Source: an uncultured Ruminococcus sp. (GTDB lineage Bacteria; Bacillota; Clostridia; Oscillospirales; Acutalibacteraceae). From it: 64,000 nucleotides of DNA. Each line of letters starts with the position of its first letter. Positions within the stretch are counted from its first letter, which is position 1. The notes below the pieces were generated by a model. That model saw only the letters and a program-made list of their open reading frames with translations. It made no database searches and had not been told where the DNA came from. The DNA is taken from the NCBI GenBank assembly GCA_902798755.1, contig CADBYC010000024.1:1-64000 (forward strand), given 5' to 3'. This document shows positions 7,777 through 16,518 of the stretch, one piece after another. The position numbers and the translations under genes are program-made.

Positions 7777-9297
7777 TCATCTGATGATCATGGACTTGCC
7801 GGTCATTTCTTCGGGCTGGGGGAGACCCATGATATCGAGCATGGTGGGCGCGATATCCGCGAGAACGCCGCCCGAACGCAGCTCCTTGCACTCGTCGCAG
7901 CCGACGACGCAGAAGGGCACGGGGTTGGTGGTGTGCGCGGTGAAGGGGGTGCCGTCCTTGTCGATCATGCGATCGGCGTTGCCGTGGTCAGCGGTGATAC
8001 AGGTCACGCCGCCCATCTCGGCGATGGCGTCGGATACCTTCTTGACACCCCAGTCAACGGCTTCGACAGCCTTGACAGCTGCTTCGAATACGCCTGTGTG
8101 ACCGACCATATCGCAGTTGGCGAAGTTGAGGATCACGACGTCGTACTTGCCGCTCTTGATGGCTTCGACGCATTTTTCGGTGACTTCGTAGGCGCTCATA
8201 TGGGGCTGCATGTCGTAGGTCGCGACAGCGGGGGACTTGACGAGGATACGATCCTCGCCGTCGTACTGCTTCTCAACGCCGCCGTTGAAGAAGAAGGTGA
8301 CGTGAGCGTATTTCTCAGTCTCGGCGATACGCAGCTGGGTCAAACCGTTTTTGCTGAGATACTCGCCGAGGGTGTTGACGAGCTTCTCCGGCTTGAAAGC
8401 GATCTCGACGTTGGGCATGGTCGCGTCGTACTGGGTCATGCAGACGTAGGTGACGGGGAAGCGGCCGTTCCTGCGCTCAAAGCCGGTGAAATCGTCGTCG
8501 ACGAAGGTGCGGGTGATCTCGCGCGCTCTGTCGGGACGGAAGTTGTAGAAGATAACGGAGTCGTTTTCTTTGACGGTGTCGCCGCCCGCGATGACGGAGG
8601 GCAGCATGAACTCGTCGGTCACGCCGTTGTCATAGCTGTTCTGGACCGCCTGAACGGGATCGGTCTCCTGAACGCCCTCGCCGTAAACGATCGCGGAGTA
8701 CGCCTTCTCGACGCGCTCCCAGCGGTTATCTCTGTCCATCGCGTAGTATCTGCCGCTGATGGTGGCGATCTTGCCTACGCCGATCTCGGCGCACTTTTCG
8801 ACAGCCTGAGCGACGTATTCCTTCGCGCTGGAGGGCGGTACGTCACGGCCGTCGAGGAAGGCGTGGATATAGACCTTGGAGAGCCCCTTGCGCTTGGCAA
8901 GCTCCAAGATACCGTACATATGGGTATTGTGGCTGTGAACGCCGCCGGGGGACAGCAGACCGAAGAGGTGCAGGGAGCTGTCGTGCTCCTTGCAGTTGTC
9001 GATCGCCTTGTTCAGCGCTTCGTTCTCAAAGAAGTCGCCGTCCTCGATGGACTTGGTGATACGGGTCAGCTCCTGATAGACGATGCGGCCGGCGCCCATG
9101 TTGGTGTGGCCGACCTCGCTGTTGCCCATCTGGCCGTGGGGCAGACCGACGTCGAGACCCGACGCGCCGATCATGGTGATGGGATTTTTGAAGAACAATT
9201 GGTCAAGATACGGGGTGCGCGCGTAGGTGATGGCGTTGCCGTACTTGGGAGCGATACCAAAGCCGTCCATGATGATTAATGCAATAGGTTTTTTCAT
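7777..9297 (-). CDS. gpmI: phosphoglycerate mutase, cofactor-independent
   Basis: A 506-residue Mn-dependent enzyme of the alkaline-phosphatase superfamily interconverting 3- and 2-phosphoglycerate. The N-terminal metal site is IIMDGFG, and the phosphorylated Ser lies in GNSEVGHTNMGAGR (about 60). Substrate residues are in HSHNTHMYG, DGRDVPP and GRYYAMDRDNRWERV, and metal ligands in NCDMVGHTG and CITADHGNADRM. ATG 9297 has AGAGGAT upstream; an upstream GTG/TTG frame would add 23 non-family residues. It is the last gene of the pgk-tpiA-gpmI operon. Confidence 0.97.
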   Translation of the reverse strand: MKKPIALIIMDGFGIAPKYGNAITYARTPYLDQLFFKNPITMIGASGLDVGLPHGQMGNSEVGHTNMGAGRIVYQELTRITKSIEDGDFFENEALNKAIDNCKEHDSSLHLFGLLSPGGVHSHNTHMYGILELAKRKGLSKVYIHAFLDGRDVPPSSAKEYVAQAVEKCAEIGVGKIATISGRYYAMDRDNRWERVEKAYSAIVYGEGVQETDPVQAVQNSYDNGVTDEFMLPSVIAGGDTVKENDSVIFYNFRPDRAREITRTFVDDDFTGFERRNGRFPVTYVCMTQYDATMPNVEIAFKPEKLVNTLGEYLSKNGLTQLRIAETEKYAHVTFFFNGGVEKQYDGEDRILVKSPAVATYDMQPHMSAYEVTEKCVEAIKSGKYDVVILNFANCDMVGHTGVFEAAVKAVEAVDWGVKKVSDAIAEMGGVTCITADHGNADRMIDKDGTPFTAHTTNPVPFCVVGCDECKELRSGGVLADIAPTMLDIMGLPQPEEMTGKSMIIR

Positions 9298-9343
9298 ATG
9301 ATGATCCTCTCTATGTAGGAGTGCTATCTGAAAAGAATCTGGA

Positions 9344-10129
9344 TTATTCGGGCTTGGTCGCGTCAACGATCGCCGCGAATTTCTCGGCTACGAGAGAAGC
9401 GCCGCCGATCAGACCGCCGTCAACGTTGGTCTTGGAGAGCAGCTCAGCCGCGTTCTTGTCGTTCATGGAGCCGCCGTACTGGATGGTGACGCCGGAAGCG
9501 ACCTCGAGACCGTACTTCGCCTTGAGGCACATACGGATGAATTCGCAGACTTCCTCCGCCTGCTCAGCGGTAGCGGTCTTGCCGGTGCCGATCGCCCATA
9601 CGGGCTCATAAGCGATGACGACGTTAGCCATCTCCTCGGGAGTGACGTCCCACAGGTCGAGCTTGATCTGGCGGGCGATGACCTCGTTGGTGATGTCGCA
9701 CTCACGCTCCCACAGCAGTTCGCCTACGCAGACGATGGGCTTGAGACCCGCCGCCAGAGCAGCCTTGGTGCGCTTGTTGACGGTCTCGTCGGTCTCGCCG
9801 AAGTACTGTCTGCGCTCGGAGTGGCCGATCACGACATATTCTACGCCCATTTCCTTGAGCATACCGGTGCTGATCTCGCCGGTGAAAGCGCCGCTCTCCG
9901 CCCAGTGGCAGTTCTCAGCGCCGATCTTGATGTTGGTGTCCTTGGTGACTTCGATCGCGGTAGCGAGGTCTACGTAAGGTACGCAAGCGACGACTTCGCA
10001 TTCAGCGTCCTTGACGAGGGGAATGATCTCCTCGAGCAGCGCCTTAGCCTCAGAGGGGGTCTTGTTCATCTTCCAGTTACCGGCGATGATGGTCTTTCTC
10101 ATGCCTTTAGTTAATGCGTCAAGTATCAT
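9344..10129 (-). CDS. tpiA: triosephosphate isomerase
   Basis: A 261-residue (beta/alpha)8 enzyme interconverting dihydroxyacetone phosphate and glyceraldehyde-3-phosphate. Visible are the N-terminal AGNWKMNKT with substrate Lys, the catalytic His in VVIGHSERR, the catalytic Glu in IAYEPVWAIGTGK and the phosphate loop QYGGSMNDKN. The start at 10129 is chosen because AAAGGA lies nine bases upstream. The usual family start would be the ATG at 10102 (252 aa), which has little room for an RBS, so nine extra N-terminal residues are likely but not certain. It lies between pgk and gpmI. Confidence 0.95.
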   Translation of the reverse strand: MILDALTKGMRKTIIAGNWKMNKTPSEAKALLEEIIPLVKDAECEVVACVPYVDLATAIEVTKDTNIKIGAENCHWAESGAFTGEISTGMLKEMGVEYVVIGHSERRQYFGETDETVNKRTKAALAAGLKPIVCVGELLWERECDITNEVIARQIKLDLWDVTPEEMANVVIAYEPVWAIGTGKTATAEQAEEVCEFIRMCLKAKYGLEVASGVTIQYGGSMNDKNAAELLSKTNVDGGLIGGASLVAEKFAAIVDATKPE

Positions 10130-10190
10130 AATAAACAATCCTTTCGTATGGTAACAGAGGGCGACGAGCGCCGCCCTCCTTCGTTGTTAA

Positions 10191-11402
10191 TTAGTCTTTG
10201 TCAGCGATAGCCGCGATACCGGGCAGAACCTTGCCCTCGAGGTACTCGAGAGAAGCGCCGCCGCCGGTGGAGATATGGCTCATCTTGTCGGCAAAGCCGA
10301 GGTTGACGACAGCCGCAGCGGAGTCGCCGCCGCCGATGATGGTGGTAGCGTCGGTCTCAGCGAGAGCCTTCGCGACCGCGATGGTGCCCTCAGCGAGGAT
10401 CGGGTTCTCGAATACGCCCATAGGACCGTTCCAGACGACGGTCTTAGCGGACTTGACAGCCTCTGCGTACAGCTCACGAGTCTTGGGACCGATGTCCAGA
10501 CCCATGCAGTCAGCGGGGATCTCGCCCGCGTCGTAAACCTCGGTGTCGATCGGAGCGTCGATCGGATCGGGGAAACTCTTAGTGCAGACGGTGTCGATGG
10601 GCAACAGGAGCTTCTTGCCGAGCTCCTCAGCCTTCTTGATCATCTCGTTGCAGTAATCGAGCTTGGTGTCGTCTACGAGAGAGGTGCCGATCGCCTTGCC
10701 CTGCGCCTTAGCGAAGGTATAAGCCATGCCGCCGCCGATGATCAGGGTGTCGCACTTCTCGAGGAGGTTAGAGATAACGTTGAGCTTGTCCGCGACCTTT
10801 GCGCCGCCGAGGATCGCGACGAAGGGACGAACGGGAGCTTCTACCGCATTGCCGAGGTAGTCGATCTCTTTCTGCATGAGGTAACCGACTGCGGTGCACT
10901 TGATATGATCGGTAACGCCGACGGTGGAGCAGTGAGCGCGGTGAGCGGAGCCAAACGCGTCCATAACGAATACGTCAGCTAAAGAAGCCAGCTCAGAGCT
11001 GAACGGCTCGAGGTTCTTGGTCTCTTCCTTGCGGAAGCGGGTGTTCTGGAGCAGAACGACGTCGCCGTCCTTCATAGCGGCAACAGCAGCCTTGGCGTTC
11101 GCGCCGACAACCTCGTCGTCGTTAGCGAAGACAACGTCCTTGCCTAAAAGCTCGCTCAGACGAACCGCGACGGGAGCGAGAGAGAACTTCTCTTCGGGGC
11201 CGTTCTTCGGCTTGCCCAGATGGGAGCAAAGGATCAGCTGACCGCCGTCAGCGATGATCTTCTTGATGGTGGGGAGAGCGGCGGTGATACGGTTGTCGTT
11301 GGTGATCACGCCGTCCTTGAGCGGTACGTTGAAGTCACAGCGGCACAGTACCTTTTTGCCGGCGAAGTTGATGTCATCAACGGTGTACTTGTTGAGTTTC
11401 AT
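10191..11402 (-). CDS. pgk: phosphoglycerate kinase
   Basis: A 403-residue glycolytic kinase making ATP from 1,3-bisphosphoglycerate. The N-lobe has [12 protein letters not shown] and LCSHLGKP for the substrate and NTRF near 120. The C-lobe has the nucleotide motifs [20 protein letters not shown] and [11 protein letters not shown]. Full family length. ATG 11402 follows AGAAAGGA. It is the first gene of the operon behind a consensus promoter; the aldolase, GAPDH and enolase genes are not in this window. Confidence 0.97.
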   Translation of the reverse strand: MKLNKYTVDDINFAGKKVLCRCDFNVPLKDGVITNDNRITAALPTIKKIIADGGQLILCSHLGKPKNGPEEKFSLAPVAVRLSELLGKDVVFANDDEVVGANAKAAVAAMKDGDVVLLQNTRFRKEETKNLEPFSSELASLADVFVMDAFGSAHRAHCSTVGVTDHIKCTAVGYLMQKEIDYLGNAVEAPVRPFVAILGGAKVADKLNVISNLLEKCDTLIIGGGMAYTFAKAQGKAIGTSLVDDTKLDYCNEMIKKAEELGKKLLLPIDTVCTKSFPDPIDAPIDTEVYDAGEIPADCMGLDIGPKTRELYAEAVKSAKTVVWNGPMGVFENPILAEGTIAVAKALAETDATTIIGGGDSAAAVVNLGFADKMSHISTGGGASLEYLEGKVLPGIAAIADKD

Positions 11403-11491
11403 GATAAAAACATCCTTTCTGTGTAACGGAAAGCCGCTGAATGTTAGTGTATACTAACCGCGGATATCCGATACCATAATTTTACTCCATA

Positions 11492-11521
11492 ATTATATAA
11501 CAAAAGGGTAACAGTTTGCAA
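11492..11521 (-). promoter_or_regulatory. sigma-A promoter of pgk-tpiA-gpmI
   Basis: Minus strand TTGCAA (11521-11516), 18-base spacer, TATAAT (11497-11492), about 90 bases before pgk. Confidence 0.65.
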
Positions 11522-11562
11522 TAGCAAAATGGAATATTATTGGGGTTAATTGTTAAAAATAA

Positions 11563-11589
11563 CAAGAAAAGCGCCCCTTTCGGAGCGCT
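11563..11589 (-). terminator. terminator of trmL
   Basis: Minus strand hairpin AGCGCTCC / GGGGCGCT (one mismatch) followed by TTTTCTTG, four bases after the trmL stop. Confidence 0.6.
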
Positions 11590-11592
11590 GTG

Positions 11593-12117
11593 CTACTCGA
11601 TATCGTCCCAGTGGTGGCGGTGGAGCTCGCCTTGGGTTTGGAGCTCGGGGTAATCCCACTGGCGGAGCACCTCGTAACAGCCGATGGCGACGGAGTTCGC
11701 GAGGTTCAGAGAACGCGCTTCATCGATCATCGGGATACGAACGCAGCGGTCGGGGTATCGCATGAGAACGTGCTCGGGGATACCGCGCGTTTCCTTGCCG
11801 AAGATGATGTAGGCGCCGTCGGGGTAGGCGACATCACTGTGCTTGCGGCGCGCCTTGGTGGAGAAGAAGAAATACTCTCCGCCCGCGGTCTTTTCGAAAA
11901 AGTCGTCGATCGAGTCGTAATAGGTGATGTCGACGAGATACCAGTAGTCGAGCCCCGCTCTTTTCAGATTGCGGTCGGTGATCTCAAAGCCGAAGGGTCG
12001 CACAAGGTGGAGCCTTGCGCCCGTAGCGGCGCAGGTGCGGGCGACGTTGCCCGTGTTCTGGGGGATCTCCGGCTCGAATAAAACGATGTTCAAAACTTTT
12101 TTATCTTGATTTTCCAA
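11593..12117 (-). CDS. trmL: tRNA (cytidine/uridine(34)-2'-O)-methyltransferase
   Basis: A 174-residue SPOUT-class methyltransferase that 2'-O-methylates the wobble base of tRNA-Leu. Motif 1 is PQNTGNVARTCAATGA with the conserved Asn-Arg, motif 2 FGKETRGIP, and motif 3 IPMIDEARSLNLANSVAI forming the knotted SAM site. The length matches TrmL. The best start is TTG 12117 with AGAGGA eight bases upstream. It is monocistronic. The AT-rich N-terminal codons after the TTG are normal. Confidence 0.93.
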   Translation of the reverse strand: MENQDKKVLNIVLFEPEIPQNTGNVARTCAATGARLHLVRPFGFEITDRNLKRAGLDYWYLVDITYYDSIDDFFEKTAGGEYFFFSTKARRKHSDVAYPDGAYIIFGKETRGIPEHVLMRYPDRCVRIPMIDEARSLNLANSVAIGCYEVLRQWDYPELQTQGELHRHHWDDIE

Positions 12118-12205
12118 TTTGTTTTTCCTCTTTTATCTTGGAATAAGCGAAATATAATCGCTAAAAATAAGTTTGTAATCGAGAATAGAACGCGATTAAG
12201 GTAAG

Positions 12206-12367
12206 AGCCTTCCCCTTGAGGGGAAGGTGCCTCGCCAAAGCGAGGCGAATGAGGTGGAAGCCTTTCTGTTCTATCAATTGAAAAGATATGAATGAAGCGT
12301 TTTCACCTCATCTGACCTTTTCGGCATTTTGAGCCGAAAAGCCCACCTTCCCCTCAAGGGGAAGGCT
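12206..12367. repeat. type C palindromic element, complete empty form
   Basis: The outer hairpin AGCCTTCCCCTTGAGGGG... is followed by an inner hairpin CCTCGC/GCGAGG, AATGAGGTG, a ~50-base core, CACCTCATC, an inner hairpin TTTTCGGC/GCCGAAAA and the outer hairpin again ending GGGGAAGGCT. The two halves are mirror images. The nuclease-bearing element at 26576-27038 has the same order of parts. Confidence 0.8.
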
Positions 12368-12404
12368 TGATTCAACCTATCCAAAACAGAAAGGAGTTGG
12401 TATT

Positions 12405-12617
12405 ATGTCAAAAGCAATGTGCAGCAGCGGCGACTGCAAGGAGAAGAAGGGCGGCAGCCTGAAATGTATCCTCGGCGGTATGCTGGCGGGCGCGGCGGTC
12501 AGCGCGGGCGCGATCTGCCTGATGAGCAACAATAAGAAGATGCTGCAGAAAAAGGCGAACAAGGTAGCGCAGGCGATGGAGGATCTGCTCGACAGCGCGA
12601 AGGATATGTTTCAGTGA
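12405..12617 (+). CDS. small hydrophobic protein of unknown function
   Basis: A 70-residue protein starting MSKAMCSSGDCKEKKGG, with one membrane segment (about 19-41, LKCILGGMLAGAAVSAGAIC) and a basic/amphipathic tail (NNKKMLQKKANKVAQAMEDL). The layout recalls YtxH-like small membrane proteins but no family is certain. A good RBS (AAAGGAG, eight bases) precedes ATG 12405. It sits between a type C and a type A repeat, and its TGA stop forms the first bases of the type A repeat. Confidence 0.7.
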   Translation: MSKAMCSSGDCKEKKGGSLKCILGGMLAGAAVSAGAICLMSNNKKMLQKKANKVAQAMEDLLDSAKDMFQ

Positions 12618-12712
12618 GTTAGGAGTTGTGGGAAACGCTCCGCGTTTTGGATTTATATAGAAAACGGGTGTGCGTTGCCCACCAAAAACTCCTCACTACT
12701 CACTTCTAACTA
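12614..12712. repeat. type A palindromic repeat, copy 1
   Basis: Starts GTGAGTTAGGAGTTG and ends ACTCCTCACTACTCACTTCT. Inside are a GGGAAACGC...GCGTTT hairpin and GGGTGTGCGTTGCCCACC. The left edge overlaps the TGA stop at 12615-12617. Confidence 0.8.
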
Positions 12713-12723
12713 TGCTTAAGGTG

Positions 12724-12752
12724 TTGAAAAAGTTATCCTTTTATGCTACACT
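12724..12752 (+). promoter_or_regulatory. sigma-A promoter of luxS
   Basis: TTGAAA (12724-12729), 17-base spacer, TACACT (12747-12752), about 37 bases before the luxS start. Confidence 0.6.
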
Positions 12753-12788
12753 TGATTTGATCAAGAAAGCGTAAAAGGAGAGATGAAC

Positions 12789-13313
12789 ATGGAACTGATC
12801 CGGAGCTTTACCGTCGACCACACCAAGATCGTCCCCGGTATTTTCCTCAGCCGTGAGGATCATGTGGGAAACGACATGGTCACGACCTATGATATCAGGC
12901 TGAAAAAGCCGAACCGTGAGCCTGTGATCGACGTCGCGGCGATGCACTCGCTCGAGCATATCATCGCGACCTATCTGAGGAACGATCCCGACTGGAAGGA
13001 CGAGATCATCTACTGGGGCCCGATGGGGTGTCTGACGGGATTTTACCTGATCCTTAAGGGTAACCGCGCGCCCGAAGATATCTATGACCTGATTCTCGGC
13101 GCGTTCAAGGCGGTCGCCGACGCAGAGGTGATCCCTGGCGCGACGGCGGTGAACTGCGGGCACTATCTCATGCACAATCTCGGCATGGCGAAGTGGTACG
13201 CGGCGGAGTTCGCGGCATATCTGGAGGCGAACGCCGACGATCGCGCGATCTTCGAATATCCCAAGACCGAACGCCTGATCACCGACGAGGGACAGCAGTT
13301 CTTCGATTCGTAA
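12789..13313 (+). CDS. luxS: S-ribosylhomocysteine lyase (AI-2 synthesis)
   Basis: A 174-residue Fe/Zn enzyme splitting S-ribosylhomocysteine into homocysteine and the AI-2 precursor DPD. The signature metal motif is HSLEH (HTxEH family, near residue 54), with SFTVDHT at the N-terminus, GPMGCLTGFYL near 80 (catalytic Cys) and NCGHY near 125 for the third ligand. The family usually shows GCRTGFY; here Leu replaces Arg next to the catalytic Cys. ATG 12789 is preferred to ATG 12783 because AGGAG is then eight bases away. It has its own promoter and terminator. Confidence 0.94.
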   Translation: MELIRSFTVDHTKIVPGIFLSREDHVGNDMVTTYDIRLKKPNREPVIDVAAMHSLEHIIATYLRNDPDWKDEIIYWGPMGCLTGFYLILKGNRAPEDIYDLILGAFKAVADAEVIPGATAVNCGHYLMHNLGMAKWYAAEFAAYLEANADDRAIFEYPKTERLITDEGQQFFDS

Positions 13314-13325
13314 GCGGCAAGGTGA

Positions 13326-13353
13326 AAGCTCCCGTTCCAGGGAGCTTTTTCTT
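13326..13353 (+). terminator. terminator of luxS
   Basis: AAGCTCCC (13326-13333) pairs with GGGAGCTT (13340-13347), followed by TTTCTT. Confidence 0.85.
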
Positions 13354-13366
13354 ATGAATGATGGCT

Positions 13367-14329
13367 TTATTCCGAGAAGTCCGTGAAGCTCAGGTTCAGG
13401 TCGACTGTGCCCTCGACGCCGTCGATCGAGCCGTCCTTGCTGTACTGCCACATGTCGAATTTGTAGTACATGGTGGGGAATTCGCGGTAGTCGGCGAGCC
13501 AGAAATCGTAGTCCTTCATGGTCTCAAAGTCGTACATGATCAGCATTTGAGAGGTGTTGGAGTAGACGATGGCTTTGTAGCCCGCTTTTGTGATGGTATC
13601 GCAGAAGGTCTCGGCGAGCGAGGTCAGCTCGTCGCCCGTGACCTTGTCCGTTCGCGCGTCGCCCTCGGCGATGTTCTCCCAGTCGAAGGCTACGGGGAAA
13701 TCGAGCTTTCTGCCGTCGAGCTTATCGATGGAGTAGTTCGCCTCCTGCGCGGCGTCCTCGACGCAGTTCGCCTGTGAGAAGAAATACGCGCCGATCTTCA
13801 AGCCTGCGGATCGAGCCTGTTCATAGTAGGTATCGAAATTCTTGTCCTCATACAAGCCGCCGTCGTCGCCGTAGTAGCGGCCGCCGATACGCAGCATGAC
13901 AAATTCCACGCCGGCGTTCTTCAGGGCGGTGAAGTCTACGTCGCCCTGAAATTCGCTCAGGTCGATGCCGAGATGAGAGATCTTCTTGCCGTTCTCATAA
14001 TAGGCGGGGGTGCCGTCCTCTTCATATTGCAGACCCTCTGCCGTGTAGGTGTTGACCTCGGCGCCCTTGACGGTCTGCAGCTCGATGTCGCCCATGACGG
14101 AATCGTTGATGGTGACGACCTCGCCCGACGAGGTGGGAACGGCGTTTTCATCAACGTGCTTAGGCTGTAACAGGCGGCTGACGCCCCAGCCTACGCCGAT
14201 GATCAGCGCCGCCGACAGCAGGATCGCCGCGATGATGATCGGGACACGATGCTTGCTCCGGGGTTGTTGTTTACTGTGCTTGCCGCCCTTAGAGCGGGAA
14301 GTTCGTTTTTTATCGTCTAAGTCAGCCAT
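13367..14329 (-). CDS. membrane-anchored GH25 muramidase (lysozyme)
   Basis: A 320-residue protein with a basic cytoplasmic N-terminus (KKRTSRSKGGKHSKQQ), one transmembrane helix (about 31-54), a ~75-residue linker and a C-terminal GH25 domain. The domain starts HLGIDLSEFQGDVDF, has FVMLRIG and GAYFFSQ, and carries the acidic pair in FDWENI, then IVYSN and FWLADY. GH25 enzymes cut the MurNAc-GlcNAc bond of peptidoglycan. The anchor implies action on the cell's own wall. ATG 14329 has AAGGAG upstream; the longer frame is not supported. Promoter at 14363-14391. Confidence 0.88.
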   Translation of the reverse strand: MADLDDKKRTSRSKGGKHSKQQPRSKHRVPIIIAAILLSAALIIGVGWGVSRLLQPKHVDENAVPTSSGEVVTINDSVMGDIELQTVKGAEVNTYTAEGLQYEEDGTPAYYENGKKISHLGIDLSEFQGDVDFTALKNAGVEFVMLRIGGRYYGDDGGLYEDKNFDTYYEQARSAGLKIGAYFFSQANCVEDAAQEANYSIDKLDGRKLDFPVAFDWENIAEGDARTDKVTGDELTSLAETFCDTITKAGYKAIVYSNTSQMLIMYDFETMKDYDFWLADYREFPTMYYKFDMWQYSKDGSIDGVEGTVDLNLSFTDFSE

Positions 14330-14362
14330 AAATGCTCCTTTTTGCGGTATTTTTACCCATAT

Positions 14363-14391
14363 AGAATACCACAAAAGCGGATTATTGTAAA
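14363..14391 (-). promoter_or_regulatory. sigma-A promoter of the GH25 gene
   Basis: Minus strand TTTACA (14391-14386), 17-base spacer, TATTCT (14368-14363). Confidence 0.6.
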
Positions 14392-14418
14392 TAAACTTCA
14401 CAATAAGTTTACTTTTAC

Positions 14419-14447
14419 TTGAAATAACGCAAAGATTCGTTTATAAT
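14419..14447 (+). promoter_or_regulatory. sigma-A promoter of the duplicated-domain protein
   Basis: TTGAAA (14419-14424), 17-base spacer, TATAAT (14442-14447). Divergent from the GH25 promoter. Confidence 0.7.
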
Positions 14448-14499
14448 ATCTTTAACTAACGCATATCAAACGCATATCATCGGGAAAGGAGGAAGGCTC

Positions 14500-15009
14500 T
14501 TGCAAAGTCAGGGTTATCGCAAGCATACGACCGAGCAGATACTCAGAGCCATCGAGCTTTGTCCGACCATCGACAAGCTCTTTGAGATCGTCAAAAACGA
14601 GCAGATCGTGATACAGATGCAGAGCTTCAACTCCGCTTCCTCCCTGCCAAAGCAGGCGCCGAAGCCGATCCCCGATTTGTCTCCGCTGGACAGCCTGAAG
14701 ATCAGGGTGCGCCAGGCGGTGATGGACGCGGCGCGCCTGAGGGGAGAGGTCGTTTCTGTTCCCGCTCCCGCTGTGCAGCCTGTCCGACACACTAAGGAAC
14801 AGCTGATCCGCGCGGTGCAGACCTGTCCGACTATCGACAAGCTCTTTGAGCTGGTCAAGAACGAACATATCGTGATACGCATGAAGAGCTTCAACTCCGC
14901 TTCGGGACTGCCGCAGCATAGACTCAGCGGCGAGGAACTCAAGCCCGACAAGAGCCCTCTCGACCGCTTGAAGGAGCAGGTGCTCGACGCGGTGATGAAC
15001 AGCAACTGA
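14500..15009 (+). CDS. unknown protein built from two tandem repeats
   Basis: A 169-residue soluble protein. Residues 9-84 and 96-168 are two copies of one unit: H-T-x-E-Q-hh-R-A-hhx-CPTIDKLFE, then hVKNE-x-IVI-x-M-x-SFNSAS-x-LP, a proline-rich spacer, and SPLD-x-LK-x-x-V-x-x-AVM. CPTIDKLFE is identical in both. There is no signal peptide, membrane segment or enzyme motif; the units look like small helical bundles. The start is TTG 14500 behind AAAGGAGGAAGG, with its own promoter and a terminator at 15051. I do not recognise the family. Confidence 0.75.
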   Translation: MQSQGYRKHTTEQILRAIELCPTIDKLFEIVKNEQIVIQMQSFNSASSLPKQAPKPIPDLSPLDSLKIRVRQAVMDAARLRGEVVSVPAPAVQPVRHTKEQLIRAVQTCPTIDKLFELVKNEHIVIRMKSFNSASGLPQHRLSGEELKPDKSPLDRLKEQVLDAVMNSN

Positions 15010-15042
15010 TGCGATTGATACCGCTTTCTGAAACTGAATACG

Positions 15043-15075
15043 CAAAAAATACCGCCCTGTTTGAAACAGGGCGGT
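15043..15075. terminator. hairpin terminator between converging genes
   Basis: ACCGCCCTGTT (15051-15061) pairs with AACAGGGCGGT (15065-15075). The A run at 15043-15048 gives a T run for the minus-strand gene. Confidence 0.75.
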
Positions 15076-15093
15076 TCGTTATGTCGGAAAGAA

Positions 15094-15621
15094 TCAGTCA
15101 AGGCGATTGCCGCAACCGACGCAGAAAGTCGCGGTCGGAGCGTTCGCGCAATTGCACTTGGGGCAAACCTTGACGTCAGACTGTTCAGGCTGTGCGGGCT
15201 GCTCGGGTGCTGCGGGCTGCTCAGGCTGTGCAGGCTGAATGGGCTGTACGGGAGCAACAGGAGCAACAGGAGCCGCGGGGGCGGCGTTGTTCATGCCGCT
15301 GAAGGGCGAAACGCCGGGCTGCTTGTCAAAATCCTGATACTCGTCGCCGAGCACCTTCTTCTCGATCTGCTGTACGCTGTGGATCAGCTGACCGTAGCCG
15401 TAAAGCACAAAGCTGCCGACCCATGCGAGCAGTGCGCCGAGCGCCGCGCTGACAATTCCGCCGAAGATCAGAGCAACGCCCGCGCCTGCGGTGTAGCTGT
15501 AGCCGAGCATCGAGATGCCCGAGATCATCATGATCAGACCGCTCAGCGCCGCAAGGACGATGCCGATGATGCAAAGGACTTTTGCCAAAGTCCTGATTTT
15601 ATTACCGATGTTTGTAAACAT
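15094..15621 (-). CDS. membrane protein with proline-rich linker and C-terminal zinc ribbon
   Basis: A 175-residue protein with two membrane segments (about 13-36 and 45-75), a helical stretch, then a Pro/Ala/Gln linker (about 105-147, short PAPVAPVQP and QPEQPA repeats) and a C-terminal zinc ribbon with CPKC and CVGCGN. The ribbon is at the end, whereas many Firmicutes zinc-ribbon membrane proteins have it at the start. Function unknown. The linker is encoded by near-repeats of CAGCCTGAGCAGCCCGCAG type, so length variation between strains is likely. ATG 15621 has AAGGAGAATG upstream. Confidence 0.75.
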   Translation of the reverse strand: MFTNIGNKIRTLAKVLCIIGIVLAALSGLIMMISGISMLGYSYTAGAGVALIFGGIVSAALGALLAWVGSFVLYGYGQLIHSVQQIEKKVLGDEYQDFDKQPGVSPFSGMNNAAPAAPVAPVAPVQPIQPAQPEQPAAPEQPAQPEQSDVKVCPKCNCANAPTATFCVGCGNRLD

Positions 15622-15729
15622 ACCTCATTCTCCTTTGAATAAATACTTTCTTTTCGGGAACAGTTCTTCTGTTTCCGTTTTTTATTATAGTCCTTTTTAC
15701 GATGACCGTCAAGTGAGGAAACGGAGCGT

Positions 15730-16518
15730 TTATTCGGAGGCGGACTCGGCGCTGTCTGAGAGGATCATCTTGCCCTCGTGGTCGGTGTAGTAGTCGCCCT
15801 CGGGGATCAGCTGTGAGATCGGGATGATCGTGTAGCCCTCGCCCTGTATCATCTCGATGATCTTCGGCAGGGCTTCGGGGGTGTTTGTCGCGCCGTTGTG
15901 CATGAGGATCACGGAGCCCGGGCAGAGCTTCTCTTTAATACGGCTGACCATCTCGTCGGGAGAGGGATCCTTCCAGTCAAGGCTGTCGATGTTCCACTGT
16001 ACGCAGTACATGTCGCGTTCTTTGAGCCCTGATACGAGGTTGTTGTCATACTCTCCGTAGGGCGCGCGGAAGAGGGTGGGGGCGTGGTCGGTCAGCGCCT
16101 TGACCGCTTCGTTACAGCTGTCGATCTCCTTGAGCTGTTCTTCCTTTGAGAGCTGAGCCATATGCGGATGGGTGGCGCTGTGGTTGCCTACGTCGTGACC
16201 GCGTGAAAAAATCTCCTTGACGTCGTCGGGATAGTTCTCGACCCAGTCGCCGACAAGGAAGAAGGTGCTCTTGACGTCGTACTGATCGAGGATATCGAGC
16301 AGGGTGGAGGTCTGTTCGTTGCCCCACGCCGCGTCAAAGGAGATGGCGCAGACCTTCTCCTGCGTATCGACATAGTAGATGGGGATCTGCCGCGGCTCGG
16401 CGGCGGTGGAGGCGATCTTGCCCGAGGTGGAGGACGCGACCGCCAAGGCGATCACGCCGATCAGCACACAGGAGAAAAATATCGTCAGCTTTTTGCGCGT
16501 CAAAATCATAAAACTCAT
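15730..16518 (-). CDS. polysaccharide deacetylase, PdaB-like (CE4)
   Basis: A 262-residue exported protein: signal/anchor helix (about 8-28), then a NodB fold. The first motif is ISFDAAWG, where the second Asp of the usual TFDDGP is Ala, as in the spore PdaB group. HSATHPHM carries the metal histidines, followed by FRAPYGEYD, WNIDSLDWKD and ILMHN. CE4 enzymes remove acetyl groups from peptidoglycan sugars; PdaB acts in spore maturation in Bacillus. ATG 16518 (GGTGAT upstream) is chosen over the longer frame. It appears monocistronic. The spore role is by homology only. Confidence 0.85.
   Translation of the reverse strand: MSFMILTRKKLTIFFSCVLIGVIALAVASSTSGKIASTAAEPRQIPIYYVDTQEKVCAISFDAAWGNEQTSTLLDILDQYDVKSTFFLVGDWVENYPDDVKEIFSRGHDVGNHSATHPHMAQLSKEEQLKEIDSCNEAVKALTDHAPTLFRAPYGEYDNNLVSGLKERDMYCVQWNIDSLDWKDPSPDEMVSRIKEKLCPGSVILMHNGATNTPEALPKIIEMIQGEGYTIIPISQLIPEGDYYTDHEGKMILSDSAESASE

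Noticed and set aside
7933..9279. Long plus-strand open frame (448 codons) opposite gpmI
   Set aside because: It is the complement of the clearly conserved gpmI frame, with no RBS or family match; GC-rich codon bias keeps the antisense frame open. The same applies to frames opposite the EF-G paralogue (4426-5838), glyQS (54347-55402) and others.
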